Below, piece after piece: positions 32,939 through 42,570 of a stretch of DNA of 64,000 nt. Origin of the DNA: Taibaiella chishuiensis (GTDB lineage: Bacteria; Bacteroidota; Bacteroidia; Chitinophagales; Chitinophagaceae); NCBI RefSeq assembly GCF_003014535.1, contig NZ_PYGD01000003.1, positions 186,001-250,000 of the forward strand. The letters are read 5' to 3'. The notes beneath the pieces are model-generated. The model had not been told where the DNA came from. It worked only from the letters and a program-made list of their open reading frames with translations, and did no database searches. The stretch's first letter is position 1, and every line of letters starts with the position of its first letter. The translations under genes were made by a program, and so were the position numbers.

Positions 32939-34888
32939 ATGTTACTTGCATTAAATAATGTTTCTTTCTCTTTCGGCGCGCGTAAGATGCTGGATGAAGC
33001 CAGCTGGCAGATCGGCGAAGGCGAACGTATCGGCCTGGTAGGTCCCAATGGCGCCGGAAAATCGACCCTGCTTCGCCTGATCATGGGCGAGTATACGATC
33101 GACAGTGGTAATATTCAACGTGCCAACGATACGTCTATCGGCTTTTTCAACCAGGACCTGCTGAGCTTCTCGACCGACGATTCCATTTTATCCGTAGGCG
33201 CTACCGCCTTCGAAAAGGCCGTAGCCATCGAAAAGGAACTGGCCGAAATAACCCAGGAGCTGGAAGAGCGGCCCGAAGATGAAGAGCTGCTGATCCGTTA
33301 TAGTGAAACCCTGCATGAGTTTGAACTGGCCGGTGGTTATGAAATGGAACACCGTGCAGCCGAAGTGCTGGAGGGGCTTGGCTTTTCGACCAAAGACCTG
33401 CAAAGGCCCTATAACCAGTTCAGCGGTGGCTGGCGTATGCGTGTACTGCTGGCCAAACTGATGTTGCAGCAACCCGATATCCTGATGCTCGATGAACCGA
33501 CCAACCACCTCGATCTTCCCTCTATCGAATGGTTGGAACGTTATCTGCAAAGCTACCCGGGTACGGTTATTATCGTATCGCACGACCGTTATTTCCTCGA
33601 CCGTATGATTACCCGCACCGTAGAACTGTTTATGCAGAAACTGCATGTCTACAGCGGTAACTATTCGTTCTTCGAAGAGGAAAAGGCCACCCGCATGGAG
33701 TTTATGGAGCGCGAGTACGAAAACCAGCAGAAATATATCGACCAGCAGGAACGCTTTATCGAAAGGTTTAAAGCCAAGGCCAGTAAGGCCAAGCAGGCAC
33801 AGAGCCTTATGAAGAAGCTGGATAAGCTGGACCGTATCGAACTGCCGGGTTCCAACGCGCCTAAAATGAATATCAGCTTCGACGTAGAAACCCAACCGGG
33901 TAAGATCATTTGCGATCTGAAACATGCTTCTAAAAGTTATGGCGATCTGCAGATCCTCGATAATACCGACCTGGAGGTGATCCGCGGCGATAAGATCGCG
34001 CTGGTCGGCGCCAATGGTAAGGGTAAGTCTACGCTGATGCGCATCATATCCGGGCTGGAGCCTTTTAAAGGCCAGCGTACCGGTTGGCATAATGTGAGAG
34101 AGAGCTTTTATGCCCAGCACCAGCTCGAATCGCTGGATATCGAAAACAGTTTGCTGGACGAAATGAAAGCCTGTGGCAGCGGTAAAACAGAACTGCAGCT
34201 GCGCCAGTTGCTGGGCTGTTTCCTGTTTACCGGCGACGATGTATTCAAGAAGATCAAAGTACTGTCGGGTGGCGAAAAGGCCCGTGTGGCGCTGGCTAAG
34301 GTAATTGCCGGCAAGGCCAACTTCCTGCTGCTCGATGAACCGACCAACCACTTGGATATGCAGTCGGTGGACTTACTGATCGAAGCGCTGAACCAATACG
34401 AAGGCACCTATATCCTGATCTCGCACGACCGTTATTTCGTAAGCCGTACGGCCAACAAATACTGGGAGATCGATAACGGCAAAGTGGTATCCTTCCCCGG
34501 CACTTATGAAGAGTTTGTGACCTGGAAGCAGGAAAAGCTGGACCGCGCGCGCAAAGCCGCTGCAGGACAACAGCCCGAGCCTAAAAAGCAACAGCCTGAA
34601 GTAAAGAAAGAAGTAAAACCGGTGGATAGCCGCGAGCAGAACGAACGCAAAAAAGAACTGCAGAAAAAACAAAAAGAATTCCAGAAACTGGAAGAGCAAC
34701 TGAATAAGGTAGAAGCCGACAAAACCAGGCTGGAAGCGGAATTGGCCAACCCCGAGATTTATACCGATAAAGCCAAATTCCAACAGGCAGAGGAAAAGTA
34801 TAAAACCTGTACGGAACTGTTGGCTAAGGTGCAGCAGGAGTACGATGTCGTATTCGAAAAAATGCTCAGCCTGGAAGAAGGCGCCTGA
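32939..34888 (+). CDS. ABC-F family ATPase
   Basis: The protein has 649 residues and two ATP-binding cassettes with no membrane part. Cassette 1 has Walker A GPNGAGKST (about 36-44), signature FSGGWRMR and Walker B LMLDEPTNHLDLPS. Cassette 2 has GANGKGKST, LSGGEKARVA and LLLDEPTNHLDMQS. The inter-cassette linker RFKAKASKAKQAQSL is the P-site tRNA-interaction motif. The C-terminus (about 535-649) is a Lys/Glu coiled-coil, as in Uup/YdiF/YheS. Such proteins act on the ribosome to relieve stalling. It could also be a DNA-binding Uup; I cannot assign the sub-family firmly. Confidence 0.92.
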   Translation: MLLALNNVSFSFGARKMLDEASWQIGEGERIGLVGPNGAGKSTLLRLIMGEYTIDSGNIQRANDTSIGFFNQDLLSFSTDDSILSVGATAFEKAVAIEKELAEITQELEERPEDEELLIRYSETLHEFELAGGYEMEHRAAEVLEGLGFSTKDLQRPYNQFSGGWRMRVLLAKLMLQQPDILMLDEPTNHLDLPSIEWLERYLQSYPGTVIIVSHDRYFLDRMITRTVELFMQKLHVYSGNYSFFEEEKATRMEFMEREYENQQKYIDQQERFIERFKAKASKAKQAQSLMKKLDKLDRIELPGSNAPKMNISFDVETQPGKIICDLKHASKSYGDLQILDNTDLEVIRGDKIALVGANGKGKSTLMRIISGLEPFKGQRTGWHNVRESFYAQHQLESLDIENSLLDEMKACGSGKTELQLRQLLGCFLFTGDDVFKKIKVLSGGEKARVALAKVIAGKANFLLLDEPTNHLDMQSVDLLIEALNQYEGTYILISHDRYFVSRTANKYWEIDNGKVVSFPGTYEEFVTWKQEKLDRARKAAAGQQPEPKKQQPEVKKEVKPVDSREQNERKKELQKKQKEFQKLEEQLNKVEADKTRLEAELANPEIYTDKAKFQQAEEKYKTCTELLAKVQQEYDVVFEKMLSLEEGA

Positions 34889-34954
34889 TCTGCGATCATA
34901 TCATTCCCATGACGTACCAGGGAACGGGTTTTCAGGAATAGAAAATAGTGTATT

Positions 34955-34983
34955 AGAGAGAGGCCCCGGCCTCTCTTTTTTTA
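34955..34983 (+). terminator. Terminator of the ABC-F gene
   Basis: AGAGAGGCC (34957-34965) pairs with GGCCTCTCT (34968-34976), followed by seven T. Confidence 0.9.
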
Positions 34984-35309
34984 GGCGCTTATCTAATGGG
35001 CCTGCCTGCTGCAAAGTTGCTGCGCCGGTAAGCCGGGGCAGGGCAGGGCATAGGCGCCCGGTCGCGCTGCCGGTGCTGCTTTTTTCGCAGAGCCTTTTAA
35101 TGGATCGTTAATGTTGACCGGTTTTTGGCATGTAATACGTGTGTTTAACAGGCGTTTTAAGCTGGTTTTTATTTTATTATATATTGCAGCTGATACCGCT
35201 TTGGTAATACTGGCCTGCCTGGAATGAGACCAGGCAAGGGTTGCAGACCGGCTTGCAAAAAAAAGCATAGCGGGCTGTACGATGATCATGATTATGTGTG
35301 CTAAATGAT

Positions 35310-35317
35310 TAAATTTG
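35310..35317 (+). promoter_or_regulatory. -7 promoter box TAAATTTG directly before the malic enzyme start
   Basis: TAAATTTG ends only 5 bases before the ATG at 35323, so transcription would start at or within a base or two of the start codon. The -33 region lacks a clear TTTG. Confidence 0.45.
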
Positions 35318-35322
35318 CTTTC

Positions 35323-37605
35323 ATGAACAATCGGAAAATAGACCCGCAGGATGCCCTGGACTACCATAGCCAGGGACGGCCCGGAAAGATAAAAGTAGTC
35401 CCCACTAAAAATACCAAAACACAGCGCGACCTGTCGCTGGCTTATTCACCGGGTGTAGCCGAGCCTTGCCTCGCTATCCGCGACAATCCCGAAGATGTTT
35501 ATAAATATACCGCCAAAGGTAACCTGGTGGCCGTTATCAGCAACGGAACGGCGGTGTTGGGCCTGGGCGATATCGGTCCTGAGGCCGGTAAGCCGGTAAT
35601 GGAAGGGAAGGGCGTATTGTTCAAAATATTTGCCGACATCGATGTATTCGATATCGAATTGAATGCAAACGATGTGGAGCGCTTTATCGACGTGGTAAAG
35701 GCCCTGGAGCCCACCTTTGGTGGCATCAACCTGGAAGATATCAAAGCGCCGGAGTGTTTTGAAATAGAACGCAGGCTGAAACAGGAGTTGAAGATCCCCG
35801 TAATGCACGACGACCAGCATGGTACCGCGATCATCTCTGCAGCCGCATTGCTGAACGCCCTGGAACTGGTCGACAAAAAAATAGAAGAAGTTAAGTTCGT
35901 GGTCAACGGCGCCGGTGCTGCAGCGATTGCCTGCGCCAAGCTGTACATATCACTCGGCGCCCGCAAAGAGAACATCCTGATGCTCGACAGCAAAGGGGTA
36001 ATCAATGCAACCCGTACCGGACTCGACGAGATGAAGCAGGAGTTTGTGGTAGATACGCCGCTCGAAACCCTGGAAGATGCCATGCGTGGTTCCGATGTAT
36101 TCATCGGTCTGAGCAAGGCCGATGTACTGAGCCAGGACATGGTGCGCAGCATGGCCGACCGGCCCATCGTATTTGCCATGGCCAATCCCAACCCGGAGAT
36201 CGGTTATGACGAAGCGCTGGCGGCCCGTCCTGATGTGATTATGGCTACCGGCCGTTCCGATTATCCCAACCAGGTGAATAACGTGCTGGGCTTTCCCTTT
36301 ATCTTCAGGGGCGCGCTCGACGTACGGGCCACCCAGATCAACGAAGCCATGAAACTGGCCGCTGTAAGGGCGCTTGCCGAACTTACGCGCCAGCCTGTAC
36401 CCGATATGGTGAACATGGCCTATGGCGAAAAGAACATGACCTTTGGCGCACAGTATATCATACCCAAGCCGCTCGACCCCAGGTTGCTTACCGCGGTAGC
36501 GCCTGCCGTGGCTAAAGCGGCGATGGAAAGCGGTGTGGCCCGTCAGCCCATTACCGACTGGGAAAAATACCACCAGGAGCTGTCTGCAAGGCTGGGCCTG
36601 GACAACTATACCGTTCGTGTGCTCAATAATACAGCCCGCAAAGATCCGCGCAGGGTCGTATTTGCCGAGGCCGATAATGCCAAGGTGCTGAAAGCCGCGC
36701 AGATCGTGAAAGACGAAGGTATCGCCATTCCTATCCTGCTGGGCAATGAATCCAAGATCCGTCAGATCCTGGATGATAACAGCATCGACCTTAAAGATGT
36801 TACCATCATCGATCCGCGCAGCGAAGCCATGCTCGAAACCCGTATCCGTTACGGTGAGCAGTTCTTCGAAAAACGCTACCGCCGCGGCTTCAATATTTAT
36901 GAAGCGAAAAAGATCATGCGCGAAAGAAACTATTTCGGTTGTATGATGGTGGAAAACGGCGAAGCGGATGCCCTGATCAGCGGGCTCACCCGCAGTTATC
37001 CCGACACCATCCGCCCGGCGCTTGAAGTGATCGGTCTTGAAGAAGGTGTAAAAAAAGTGGCCGGTATGTATATCATCCTGCGCCCGCAAGGTCCGCTGTT
37101 CCTGGCCGATACAACCGTTAATCTTAACCCGACTGCTGAAGAGCTTGCCGATATTACCCTGCTTACGGCAAAAGAAGTACGCCAGTTCAATATCGAGCCG
37201 CGTATCGCCATGTTGTCTTATTCCAACTTCGGCAGCAGCCGTACACCCGAAGCCATGATGGTCAGGGATGCCCTGCAGATCGTAAAGGATAAAGACCCCG
37301 GACTGATCGTCGATGGCGAGTTGCAGGCATCTATGGCCTTTAACCGCGATATCCTTAAAGAAAGTTATCCCTTCTCGCCGCTGATCGATGGCGAGGTCAA
37401 TACCCTCATCTTCCCGAACCTGGCTGCAGGCAATATCGCCTATAACCTGCTGATGGAAGTGGGTGGCTTTGAAGTGATCGGGCCCGTACTGATGGGCCTT
37501 AAGAAGCCGGTGCACATCCTGCAGCTGGGCAGCAGCGTGCGGCAGATCTGCAGCATGGTGGCCATGGCCGTAATGGATGCACAGGTAAAGTGCAGTAAAA
37601 AATAA
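35323..37605 (+). CDS. maeB: NADP-dependent malic enzyme with C-terminal phosphotransacetylase-like domain
   Basis: The protein has 760 residues from ATG 35323 ([10 protein letters not shown]); a start six codons earlier lies in the promoter box. Residues about 1-425 are malic enzyme: [17 protein letters not shown], the metal/substrate segment [27 protein letters not shown], and NAD(P)-binding [10 protein letters not shown]. Residues about 430-760 are the phosphate acetyltransferase-like domain ([24 protein letters not shown]), which in MaeB-type enzymes is regulatory and binds acetyl-CoA. It converts malate to pyruvate with NADPH formation. The following RDD gene starts 12 bases later. Confidence 0.95.
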   Translation: MNNRKIDPQDALDYHSQGRPGKIKVVPTKNTKTQRDLSLAYSPGVAEPCLAIRDNPEDVYKYTAKGNLVAVISNGTAVLGLGDIGPEAGKPVMEGKGVLFKIFADIDVFDIELNANDVERFIDVVKALEPTFGGINLEDIKAPECFEIERRLKQELKIPVMHDDQHGTAIISAAALLNALELVDKKIEEVKFVVNGAGAAAIACAKLYISLGARKENILMLDSKGVINATRTGLDEMKQEFVVDTPLETLEDAMRGSDVFIGLSKADVLSQDMVRSMADRPIVFAMANPNPEIGYDEALAARPDVIMATGRSDYPNQVNNVLGFPFIFRGALDVRATQINEAMKLAAVRALAELTRQPVPDMVNMAYGEKNMTFGAQYIIPKPLDPRLLTAVAPAVAKAAMESGVARQPITDWEKYHQELSARLGLDNYTVRVLNNTARKDPRRVVFAEADNAKVLKAAQIVKDEGIAIPILLGNESKIRQILDDNSIDLKDVTIIDPRSEAMLETRIRYGEQFFEKRYRRGFNIYEAKKIMRERNYFGCMMVENGEADALISGLTRSYPDTIRPALEVIGLEEGVKKVAGMYIILRPQGPLFLADTTVNLNPTAEELADITLLTAKEVRQFNIEPRIAMLSYSNFGSSRTPEAMMVRDALQIVKDKDPGLIVDGELQASMAFNRDILKESYPFSPLIDGEVNTLIFPNLAAGNIAYNLLMEVGGFEVIGPVLMGLKKPVHILQLGSSVRQICSMVAMAVMDAQVKCSKK

Positions 37606-37617
37606 AAAACTGAAATA

Positions 37618-38424
37618 GTGGCGTTATTCACGGTTTCCACCCCTTTTAATATCGATCTTGAGTTCTCGCTGGCAGCGTTTCATAAACGCATGCTGGCCTG
37701 GCTCATCGACCTGGGTTTTCTTACTGTTTATTGTTATATCATGTTGTTTTTCGTGTATGGCAATGTGGGCGATAACCTGCGCGAGATCGACGACCGCTTC
37801 CAGGTAGAAACCGTGCTGCGTCTGTTTACGATCACGATACCGGTCATGCTGTACCACCTGCTGTTCGAGGTTTTTATGAATGGTAGGAGCCCCGGTAAAT
37901 GGCTGATGGGTATCCGGGTCATGAATAAGGAAGGCGCCTCGGCATCCTTTTCGCAACTGGTATTGCGCTGGATCCTGTTCCTGCCCAACTATTTCCTGGT
38001 CCTGGTTACCTATGTCTATGCCCCGGCCTACCTGTTTGGCCTGCTGGCTGTACTGGGTATTGCTGCGTTACCTGATGTGATCGCGATAGCCGTATCGGCC
38101 AATTCGCAGCGCCTTGGCGACCTTGCAGCCGGAACGGTGATCGTCGATACACGGTATAAGATGAACCTGGCCGAAACCATTTATATGGAAGTGGAAGATA
38201 CCGGTTACCAGCCCCTGTATCCGCAGGTACTGAAGCTCTCGGACCGCGATATCAATGGCATCCGCAACCTGCTGAATGGCAAAGTGACCCGCGATTCCGA
38301 AAACTATATGTTGCGTGTCGCCTACCGGATCGAAGAGGTATTGGACATTAAAATGAATGGCGACGCCTTAACCTTTTTGCAGACCCTGCTGAAGGACTAT
38401 AACTATCTTACCCAAAATAATTAG
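37618..38424 (+). CDS. RDD-family membrane protein
   Basis: The protein has 268 residues and starts with GTG. It has an RDD domain (about 20-170): the signature Arg in FHKRMLAWLIDLGFL and the Asp of the first span, a further span pair with GRSPGKWLMGIRVMNKEG, and a C-terminal pair. The soluble end (about 175-268) is unknown. RDD proteins are often ion transporters or membrane adaptors; NaCl/H+ exchange has been reported for one member. It lies 12 bases after malic enzyme, so is probably co-transcribed, without an obvious functional link. Confidence 0.85.
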   Translation: MALFTVSTPFNIDLEFSLAAFHKRMLAWLIDLGFLTVYCYIMLFFVYGNVGDNLREIDDRFQVETVLRLFTITIPVMLYHLLFEVFMNGRSPGKWLMGIRVMNKEGASASFSQLVLRWILFLPNYFLVLVTYVYAPAYLFGLLAVLGIAALPDVIAIAVSANSQRLGDLAAGTVIVDTRYKMNLAETIYMEVEDTGYQPLYPQVLKLSDRDINGIRNLLNGKVTRDSENYMLRVAYRIEEVLDIKMNGDALTFLQTLLKDYNYLTQNN

Positions 38425-38484
38425 GTATGGGGCGGCCTGCTGGCTGCTCCGCTATCTTATTTACCATCAAACCGTATATATCCT

Positions 38485-39072
38485 TTGAATTACTTAGGCC
38501 ACGCATTACTTTCTTTCAACGACCCCGAAATACTGGCCGGCAATATGATCGGCGATTTCGTTAAAGGCACGCTGATCCTGGACAGCTTCCCGGAAGGTGT
38601 GCGTAAAGGCATCCTGCTGCATCGCCGGATCGATGCCTTTGCCGATGCGCATCCGGCCAGCCTGAAGGCCAAAAACCTGTTCCGCCCCGACTACCGGCTC
38701 TATGCCGGCGCATTCGTGGACAGTCTCTACGATCACTTCCTGGCCAACGATCCGCATTATTTTCCAACCGAGCAATCGCTGTTTGATTTTACACAAGAGG
38801 CTTATGAAAGCCTGCATAAGCAGGAAGCGCTACTGCCCGAAGGTTTCCGGAAGATGCTGCCGTATATGGTACAGGATAACTGGCTGTATAATTACCGTAC
38901 CTTAAAAGGCATGGAACGCTCGTTCCGGGGACTCGTACACCGGGCCCGTTATCTCGAAAGCAGCGATAAGGCCTACGAAATATTGGTTGCGCACTACTAC
39001 GAACTCAACCAGCATTATTTTGATTTTATAGACGATGTGGTGCGATATGTCAAAAATGAGTTAAACCGGTAA
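38485..39072 (+). CDS. acpH: Acyl carrier protein phosphodiesterase
   Basis: The protein has 195 residues and a TTG start (MNYLGHALLSF). The AcpH signature is recognised: N-terminal NYLGHALLS, AGNMIGDFVKG, HRRIDAFADAHP and DSLYDHFLA, with multiple Asp/His metal ligands (HD-like fold). The enzyme removes the 4-phosphopantetheine arm from holo-acyl carrier protein. The gene follows the RDD gene by 60 bases. A TTG start and the absence of a box upstream suggest it is translated from the malic-enzyme transcript at low level. Confidence 0.85.
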   Translation: MNYLGHALLSFNDPEILAGNMIGDFVKGTLILDSFPEGVRKGILLHRRIDAFADAHPASLKAKNLFRPDYRLYAGAFVDSLYDHFLANDPHYFPTEQSLFDFTQEAYESLHKQEALLPEGFRKMLPYMVQDNWLYNYRTLKGMERSFRGLVHRARYLESSDKAYEILVAHYYELNQHYFDFIDDVVRYVKNELNR

Positions 39073-39090
39073 TCCCCCCGTTTATAGGCT

Positions 39091-39098
39091 TAACTTTG
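39091..39098 (+). promoter_or_regulatory. -7 promoter box TAACTTTG for the serine hydrolase gene
   Basis: TAACTTTG lies 35 bases before the ATG at 39134. The upstream -33 region is weak. Confidence 0.5.
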
Positions 39099-39133
39099 TT
39101 ATTTGTTTGTTTTATGTTTTCCTTTTAGTCCGA

Positions 39134-40360
39134 ATGAAGCCATTTTCCGTTAAAATACCTCTTTTCGCTTTTTCTTTTGCCTTCTTTTTCTTCGCCTGCC
39201 AGACCGTGTCTGAGCAACAGGCGCAGGCTAAACCACCGATGGCGCCACCCGACGGTAAGTTCTCGACCGTAACCCTGGGCTTCGGCGATACCAGTTCGGA
39301 AGAAGGCCAGGCGCTGATCCGCAGGCTGGACTCTTTTTACCGCAGGCAATCCAATGCCGGTTTTAACGGCAGCGTCCTGGTCGGCTATAAAGGCAAGATC
39401 ATGTATGAACGTTACTGGGGTTATTGCGACAAGAGCACCGGTACGCAGTTATGCGCGCAGAACCCGAGCCAGCTGGCTTCTACCTCCAAACCATTTACGG
39501 CAACAGCAATACTCTGGCTGAACCAGAATAAATACCTGGACATCGATATGCCGGTACAGAAGTACCTGAAAGATTTTCCTTACCCGGATATTACCATCAA
39601 GATGCTGCTGAGCCAGCGCAGTGGTTTGCCCGATTATACCAAGACCGGCTGGACCTACTGGAAGTCGAGCGAGCCTATGTACAACGAAGACCTCCTGCAG
39701 ATCTTCGCCAAACATAAGCCCCGGCTTAATTCCAAACCCGATACCCGCTTCGAATACAGCAATACCAATTATGCTATGCTGGCACGTATTATCGAAGAGG
39801 TAGCAGCCATGCCGTATAAGCAATTCATGAAGGAGTTTATTTTCGAACCCCTGGGTATGAAACATACCTTTGTATACGACCCGGCTGAGCGCCATTTGTA
39901 TGCTTCGAAAATAACGCAAAGCTATCGCGGCAACTGGGCTATATTCCCCGAAACCAACGAGGACGGCATCTATGGCGATAAAGGTATCTACAGCACCGTC
40001 GAAGATATGTACCGCTGGGACCAGTCGTTCTACAACCATGCCCTGCTTAACGACAAGACGCTGCGTATGGCTTATACCGGCTATTCCAACGAACGCGCCG
40101 GTGTAAAGAACTATGGCCTGGGATGGCGTATGATGAACTTCCCGGATGGTTATAAAATTATTTATCATAATGGCTGGTGGCATGGCAACAACACCGTGTT
40201 CTACCGTTTTGTACAGGATAACTTTACCATTATTGTACTGGGCAACAAACTGAACAATAGTATATACGGACAGGCTAAAGCCGTATACGATATCGTAAAA
40301 CATACCGGTAACCGCACCGATATGGAATGGGAAGACTCCGGAAGTCCCAAAGAAGAATAA
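39134..40360 (+). CDS. Class C beta-lactamase-family serine hydrolase, lipoprotein
   Basis: The protein has 408 residues from ATG 39134; an upstream TTG is rejected because it splits the lipoprotein signal. The signal ends in FFFA-Cys (Cys22), so it is lipid-anchored. The serine hydrolase motifs are SxxK as Ser116-Thr-Ser-Lys119 in LASTSKPF, YxN as Tyr208-Ser-Asn210, and HNG replacing the usual KTG near residue 338. This is the AmpC/EstB/D-aminopeptidase fold. HNG rather than KTG suggests an esterase or peptidase rather than an antibiotic-resistance enzyme (inference). It is monocistronic and is closed by a terminator. Confidence 0.85.
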   Translation: MKPFSVKIPLFAFSFAFFFFACQTVSEQQAQAKPPMAPPDGKFSTVTLGFGDTSSEEGQALIRRLDSFYRRQSNAGFNGSVLVGYKGKIMYERYWGYCDKSTGTQLCAQNPSQLASTSKPFTATAILWLNQNKYLDIDMPVQKYLKDFPYPDITIKMLLSQRSGLPDYTKTGWTYWKSSEPMYNEDLLQIFAKHKPRLNSKPDTRFEYSNTNYAMLARIIEEVAAMPYKQFMKEFIFEPLGMKHTFVYDPAERHLYASKITQSYRGNWAIFPETNEDGIYGDKGIYSTVEDMYRWDQSFYNHALLNDKTLRMAYTGYSNERAGVKNYGLGWRMMNFPDGYKIIYHNGWWHGNNTVFYRFVQDNFTIIVLGNKLNNSIYGQAKAVYDIVKHTGNRTDMEWEDSGSPKEE

Positions 40361-40368
40361 AGAAAAAT

Positions 40369-40396
40369 ATCCCGGTGCTTAGCCGGGATGTTTTAT
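40369..40396 (+). terminator. Terminator of the serine hydrolase gene
   Basis: ATCCCGG (40369-40375) pairs with CCGGGAT (40383-40389), followed by TTTTATTTTT. Confidence 0.75.
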
Positions 40397-40446
40397 TTTT
40401 ATACCGGGTGTACTATTCTTTAACCGATAGCGCTGCTTCTCCTGCT

Positions 40447-41544
40447 ATGACACGAAATATCCTGCTACTGTTTTCACTTCTTTTATGGATTGCCGGCAGG
40501 GCCGGCGCACAGGCCCTGCAACCGGGCTTCGATCGCGATGAATATGCCGAGCTGCTGAAGATCAATGCCCGGCATGGCGACTCGACCTTCGTTAAAAAGA
40601 TACCACCACCGCAACACAGCGCCATGGTGTACCGGTCGCCGGTAGTGGGTATCGATAACCAGTGGGACCTGTGGATGCGCGATGATAAGGTGGCCATCCT
40701 GAGTATAAGGGGTACCACGGCCAAGCAGATCAGCTGGGCCGCCAACTTCTATGCCGCCATGACCGCGGCTGTAGGCGAGATAAAGATCAACAACACCGAT
40801 ACCTTCCGTTACCACCTGGCCGATAATCCGAAAGCTGCCGTACACATCGGCTGGCTGTTGTGCACCGCTTACCTTTCGAAAGATATGCTGCCCCGGATCG
40901 ACTCCTGCTACCGCGCGGGTATACGCGAAATGATCATTATGGGACACAGCCAGGGCGGCGCGATCGCTTACCTGGTTACGGCTCACTTTCATAACCTGCA
41001 GCAGCAGGGACGCCTGCCTGCCGATATCCGTTTCAAAACCTATTGCAGCGCGGCGCCCAAACCCGGCAACCTGTTCTTTGCCTATGACTACGAAAACGCC
41101 ACCCGCGGCGGATGGGCCTATAACGTAGTCAATGCTGCCGACTGGGTGCCCGAAACGCCCTTCTCCGTACAAACGCTCGACGATTTCAATACGACCAACC
41201 CCTTTGTGGGCGCACGTAAAATGATCCGCAAACAAAAGTTCCCGATGAACTGGGTAGCGGGTTACGCCTACCGGCGCATGAGCAAACCCTCGTTCAGGGC
41301 GCAACGCAGGTACCAGCGCTACCTGGGCGGCTTTGTATCTAAAGCGATCAAGAAACACCTGCCGGGTTATGTGCCCCCGGCCTATTTCCCGAGTAATGAT
41401 TATGTAAGGGTAGGGCCCACGATCGTGTTGCCCAATGATGAGGCCTATTATAAACAATTTCCCGACGGAACGCCTAACGTATTTATGCATCACCTTTTCG
41501 AGGCCTACCTGTACCTTACCGCTAAATTGCCCGCCCGGCTCTGA
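40447..41544 (+). CDS. Secreted class 3 lipase-like hydrolase
   Basis: The protein has 365 residues from ATG 40447; the longer frame upstream is rejected because it precedes the terminator. A Sec signal peptide ends at GRAGAQ-A (residue 20). The alpha/beta-hydrolase nucleophile elbow is Gly166-His-Ser168-Gln-Gly in IIMGHSQGGAIAYL, typical of class 3 lipases. The acid is probably the Asp in NAADWVPETPF and the His the one in VFMHHLFEAY. RGTT in ILSIRGTTAKQ is the oxyanion element. Natural substrate unknown; lipid ester hydrolysis in the periplasm or outside is likely. Confidence 0.85.
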   Translation: MTRNILLLFSLLLWIAGRAGAQALQPGFDRDEYAELLKINARHGDSTFVKKIPPPQHSAMVYRSPVVGIDNQWDLWMRDDKVAILSIRGTTAKQISWAANFYAAMTAAVGEIKINNTDTFRYHLADNPKAAVHIGWLLCTAYLSKDMLPRIDSCYRAGIREMIIMGHSQGGAIAYLVTAHFHNLQQQGRLPADIRFKTYCSAAPKPGNLFFAYDYENATRGGWAYNVVNAADWVPETPFSVQTLDDFNTTNPFVGARKMIRKQKFPMNWVAGYAYRRMSKPSFRAQRRYQRYLGGFVSKAIKKHLPGYVPPAYFPSNDYVRVGPTIVLPNDEAYYKQFPDGTPNVFMHHLFEAYLYLTAKLPARL

Positions 41545-41643
41545 TCGTTTCCTGGCGAGGATTTGCTCCTGTTTATAAAAAGATAAGCACTGAAAACAAT
41601 CCGGTTTTATAAAAGTGAATGTGGCGTCGAACTCCTGCTCAAT

Positions 41644-42462
41644 GTGCTGGACCGGGAGGAGCTGGTACAGCGTAACTACCAGGAACGCGGTGTATACAAT
41701 ACCGACTTTTTCGAGATCCTCTTTTTTAAAAAGGCATCCGGTACTTTACTCCTCAACGACCGCCGTATCGAGCTTACGGACGACACGATCGTTTTTGTAT
41801 CGGCCTTCCAGAAACGGCAATGGTTAACCGATAACCGGGACCTGGCCTATACCACGCTTATCTTCCAGGAGGATTTCCTGAACGAGTTTTTTGCCGATAA
41901 ATTTTTTATAGCAAGGCTGCTCTATTTTTGCCAGCTCGACCGGCCGCTTATCCTGCCGGTGCCTGCACCCGATATGGCCCGGTACTGCGGCATGTTACAG
42001 GAGATCAAGCGGGAGCTCGTACAACCTCAAACCGACAGCGCCCATATTATCCGCTCGCTGTTGTATTACCTGTTGCAGACCCTTAACCGGGCTTATGCCG
42101 GCCATAACCAGCTGGCGCTAGGCAAAGAGGTGCAAAGCCCTGCCTACCGTTTCCGCCGTTTGCTCGAACTGCATATCCGGGAAGAGCAACGCCTGGTCTT
42201 TTATACCGATGCGCTGGGTATAAGTAGTGTAGCGCTGAATAATGCGGTCAAACGGCAGTTTGGGCTTACCGCCGGCGAACTGTTGAAACAAAGGCTCGTC
42301 GTAGAGATAAAAAACGATCTCATCTATTCCGGTAAGACCCTGGCCGAAATAGCCGCCGGACTGCACTTTCCAGAACCCAACCACCTGATGCGTTTCTTTA
42401 AAACGCAGACCGGGCAAACCACCGGCGCCTTCCTGTCCGCTTTTCAAAATGATAGTTTATAG
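41644..42462 (+). CDS. AraC-family transcriptional regulator
   Basis: The called start is the GTG at 41644 (272 residues), but the same open frame extends upstream to a CTG at 41590 and encodes a plausible N-terminal strand (KTIRFYKSECGVELLLN), so the true start may be upstream with an unusual codon. An N-terminal cupin-like sensing domain (about 1-130) is followed by a two-helix-turn-helix AraC domain (about 170-270): KTLAEIAAGLHFPEPNHLMR and FFKTQTGQTTGAF. The inducer is unknown. It sits before an MBL-fold gene with its own box, so the two need not be co-transcribed. Confidence 0.85.
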   Translation: MLDREELVQRNYQERGVYNTDFFEILFFKKASGTLLLNDRRIELTDDTIVFVSAFQKRQWLTDNRDLAYTTLIFQEDFLNEFFADKFFIARLLYFCQLDRPLILPVPAPDMARYCGMLQEIKRELVQPQTDSAHIIRSLLYYLLQTLNRAYAGHNQLALGKEVQSPAYRFRRLLELHIREEQRLVFYTDALGISSVALNNAVKRQFGLTAGELLKQRLVVEIKNDLIYSGKTLAEIAAGLHFPEPNHLMRFFKTQTGQTTGAFLSAFQNDSL

Positions 42463-42498
42463 ACCTGTTTTGGTAGGGGCCGCTCCTGCATGGCCGGC

Positions 42499-42506
42499 TA
42501 ACTTTG
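42499..42506 (+). promoter_or_regulatory. -7 promoter box TAACTTTG for the MBL-fold gene
   Basis: TAACTTTG lies 64 bases before the ATG at 42571. An ATG at 42523 in the same frame is possible but adds a signal-less extension. Confidence 0.45.
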
Positions 42507-42570
42507 CCTAAGGAAAGCAATCATGCTCTTGCTGTCCGCTGGTCTGCAAATACTAAAACAAGGTAATACA

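Larger units (their letters stand above)
34889..35322. other. Intergenic region, 434 bases
   Basis: It holds the ABC-F terminator at the left and the malic-enzyme promoter at the right end. The middle (about 34985-35300) is a mix of GC-rich and T-rich sequence in which I see nothing. Confidence 0.45.

Noticed and set aside
34845-35111. 88-codon frame after the ABC-F gene
   Set aside because: Overlaps the ABC-F end and the terminator; no domain.
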